A stretch of 64,000 nucleotides of DNA, taken from positions 248,001-312,000 of the forward strand of contig CANQDE010000002.1 in NCBI GenBank assembly GCA_947591475.1. Direction: 5' to 3'. The number at the start of each line of letters is the position of its first letter. Positions within the stretch are counted from its first letter, which is position 1. This DNA is from an uncultured Alistipes sp. (GTDB taxonomy: Bacteria > Bacteroidota > Bacteroidia > Bacteroidales > Rikenellaceae). The notes beneath the pieces were generated by a model, which was not told where the DNA came from, made no database searches, and saw only the letters and a program-made list of their open reading frames with translations. Position numbers and translations under genes: made by a program. Positions 63,219-64,000 of this stretch are shown piece after piece.

Positions 63219-63226
63219 CAAAGATA
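63219..63226 (-). promoter_or_regulatory. -7 box of the TPR/ribH unit (TATCTTTG)
   Basis: TATCTTTG on the minus strand, 95 nt before the ATG at 63123. Confidence 0.6.
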
Positions 63227-63405
63227 CAAAACTATTCACAATGTACAAGTACCTATCGGGATTTTTTGTATTTTGGGCTTCGCTGAACTTGCTGCGCCTC
63301 GACAAAAGCACCTTTGCGGATGCCGCAGCCTGCGAGGTGAAGTGAGCAAAGCCTTAATAAACACACGCAGGCTCCACCGATAAGGAACTGCTTTCAAAAG
63401 CGGCG

Positions 63406-63595
63406 GGGCGAAGACTGCGGAGGACGCCGATAGGCGGGCCTCCGCGGGCGGAGGCTTCGGCCCGCGCGGCTCAAAGAGCCGCTTTATTAATTAGACCCAT
63501 TCAAACGGTCGGCAGCGAAGAAAGCGTTAAAAAGCACGGTAACGATCTAACGCATCGGGAACCGCTTTTAAAAGCGGGAAGATACTGCGCCTCGG
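63406..63595 (+). repeat. Composite repeat D+B with half palindrome, copy B6
   Basis: The D core (GGCCTCCGCGGGCGGAGGC then TTCGGCCCGCGCGG, and a CGGCTCAAAGAGCCG hairpin) is followed by the B core (CGGCAGCGAAGAAAGCGTTA, AAAAGCACGGTAACGATCTA, ACGCATCGGGAACCGC and an AAAAGCGG hairpin) and the right half of palindrome P. Confidence 0.8.
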
Positions 63596-63612
63596 CAAAA
63601 AATGCAAACGAG

Positions 63613-63647
63613 TTTGCTTTTTTGCTCTCGGCTTTTTCGTATCTTTG
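63613..63647 (+). promoter_or_regulatory. recG promoter (TTTG-N23-TATCTTTG)
   Basis: TATCTTTG at 63640-63647 ends 6 nt before the GTG start. The spacer contains GCTCTCGGCTTTTTCG, related to the recF, comEC and araC spacers. Confidence 0.65.
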
Positions 63648-63653
63648 ACCCTT

Positions 63654-64000
63654 GTGGAAAATCCGCTCGATAACGACATCCAATTCGTCCCGGGCGTAGG
63701 CGAGATGCGAGCCCGTGCCTTGAAGCACGAACTCGGCATCCATACGCTCGGCGATATGCTGCGCCACTACCCGTTCCGGTATATCGACCGCACGCGCATC
63801 TATCCCATCGCCGAAATCACCGATGCCGCCGGATTGGCTTACGTGCAGTTTCGGGCCCGCATCACGAGCATTTCCTATGCGGGCGAAGGACGCCGCCGAC
63901 GTTTTTACGCCTACGCACAAGACGCTACGGGTCAGGCCGAGTTGGTCTGGTTTCAGGGCATCAAGTGGATCGAAAAGAAAATCGAGGTCGGCCGCGAATA
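63654..64000 (+). CDS. recG: ATP-dependent DNA helicase RecG, N-terminal part (runs off the window)
   Basis: The frame from GTG 63654 is open to the window end (115 codons). It reads VENPLDNDIQFVPGVGEMRA, then LGIHTLGDMLRHYPFRYIDR and TRIYPIAEITDAAGLAYVQF, matching the wedge/OB domain at the start of Bacteroidetes RecG, which reverses stalled replication forks and processes branched DNA. The helicase motifs lie outside. GTG is 6 nt after the -7 box, so the message is probably leaderless; no closer ATG exists until MRARALKHEL, which would lose conserved residues. Confidence 0.85.
   Translation, partial: MENPLDNDIQFVPGVGEMRARALKHELGIHTLGDMLRHYPFRYIDRTRIYPIAEITDAAGLAYVQFRARITSISYAGEGRRRRFYAYAQDATGQAELVWFQGIKWIEKKIEVGRE

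Larger units (their letters stand above)
63124..63653. other. Intergenic region upstream of recG
   Basis: About 530 bp without a supported gene. It contains the TPR-gene promoter, about 150 bp of unassigned sequence including CTTCGCTGAACTTGCTGCGC, the D+B composite repeat (63400-63578), half a family P palindrome (GAAGATACTGCGCCTCGG) and the recG promoter. Confidence 0.65.

Noticed and set aside
63112..63345. 77-codon plus-strand frame containing a hydrophobic stretch (KYLSGFFVFWASLNLL)
   Set aside because: It overlaps the TPR-gene start and promoter in antisense and has no relatives that I recognise; the hydrophobic run is too short a basis.

Overview
This 64 kb window is a chromosomal segment of a GC-rich member of the Bacteroidales, most like Alistipes/Rikenellaceae by inference. 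The evidence is a SusC/SusD pair, Bacteroidetes -7 boxes (TAnnTTTG, often with TTTG about 20 bp upstream), A-rich rather than Shine-Dalgarno leaders, a GlsA/GlsB glycine-lipid gene pair, a DUF2723 membrane protein and a PEP/pyruvate-binding protein with receiver-like N-terminal domains. No rRNA, tRNA, CRISPR array, prophage or complete insertion sequence was seen.

Layout. 1-6 kb: 3' part of a tyrosine recombinase, then an orphan susC-susD operon. 6-12 kb (minus strand): MATE pump, cytidylate-kinase-like protein, prfB, folE and ispG, probably cotranscribed. 12-20 kb: SMR exporter, cysS, the large DUF2723 protein, two small membrane proteins with matching leaders, and the dciA-like/recF pair. 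20-32.9 kb (plus strand): gapA, a PepSY-like secreted protein, ferritin, ComEC, an LptF/G-PASTA-RluD operon, YgiQ, and a GT2-sigma factor-rsmG cluster. 32.9-35.3 kb (minus strand): glsA-glsB-thioredoxin. 35.7-40.3 kb: a fragment of the division/cell-wall cluster (rsmH, ftsL, ftsI) and a radical SAM gene. 40.4-46.2 kb: cinA, a PyrD-like flavoprotein with an altered active site, an AraC regulator, a lipid kinase and apbE. 46.4-52.6 kb: rpsO, pnp, an OmpA/TPR lipoprotein and deoC. 52.9-61.6 kb: a small membrane protein, gcvT, a GNAT protein, the receiver/PEP-binding protein, kbl-lrp and a second DHODH-fold protein. 61.9-64 kb: ribH, a TPR membrane protein and the 5' end of recG.

The genes are mostly housekeeping. 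The unusual layer is between them. Nearly every intergenic gap over about 150 bp is built from a few repeated modules. Family A is a 183-184 bp MITE-like element with 20-bp terminal inverted repeats and two GC hairpins (seven copies). Family P is a 25-bp palindrome that contains a -7 box (six copies). Families B, C and D are composites that end in GCGCTAATAAAA next to start codons. Family E is a period of about 62 bp ending in CCGTACCAGTTAATAAAA, directly before the ATGs of the SMR gene and deoC. Several genes (recF, comEC, lptF/G, the PEP-binding protein, recG) have the start codon only 4-6 nt after the -7 box, which suggests leaderless mRNAs. recF, comEC, the araC-type gene and recG share closely related promoter spacers. 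I consider this repeat and promoter layer, together with the altered active sites of the two DHODH-fold proteins, the most novel content.
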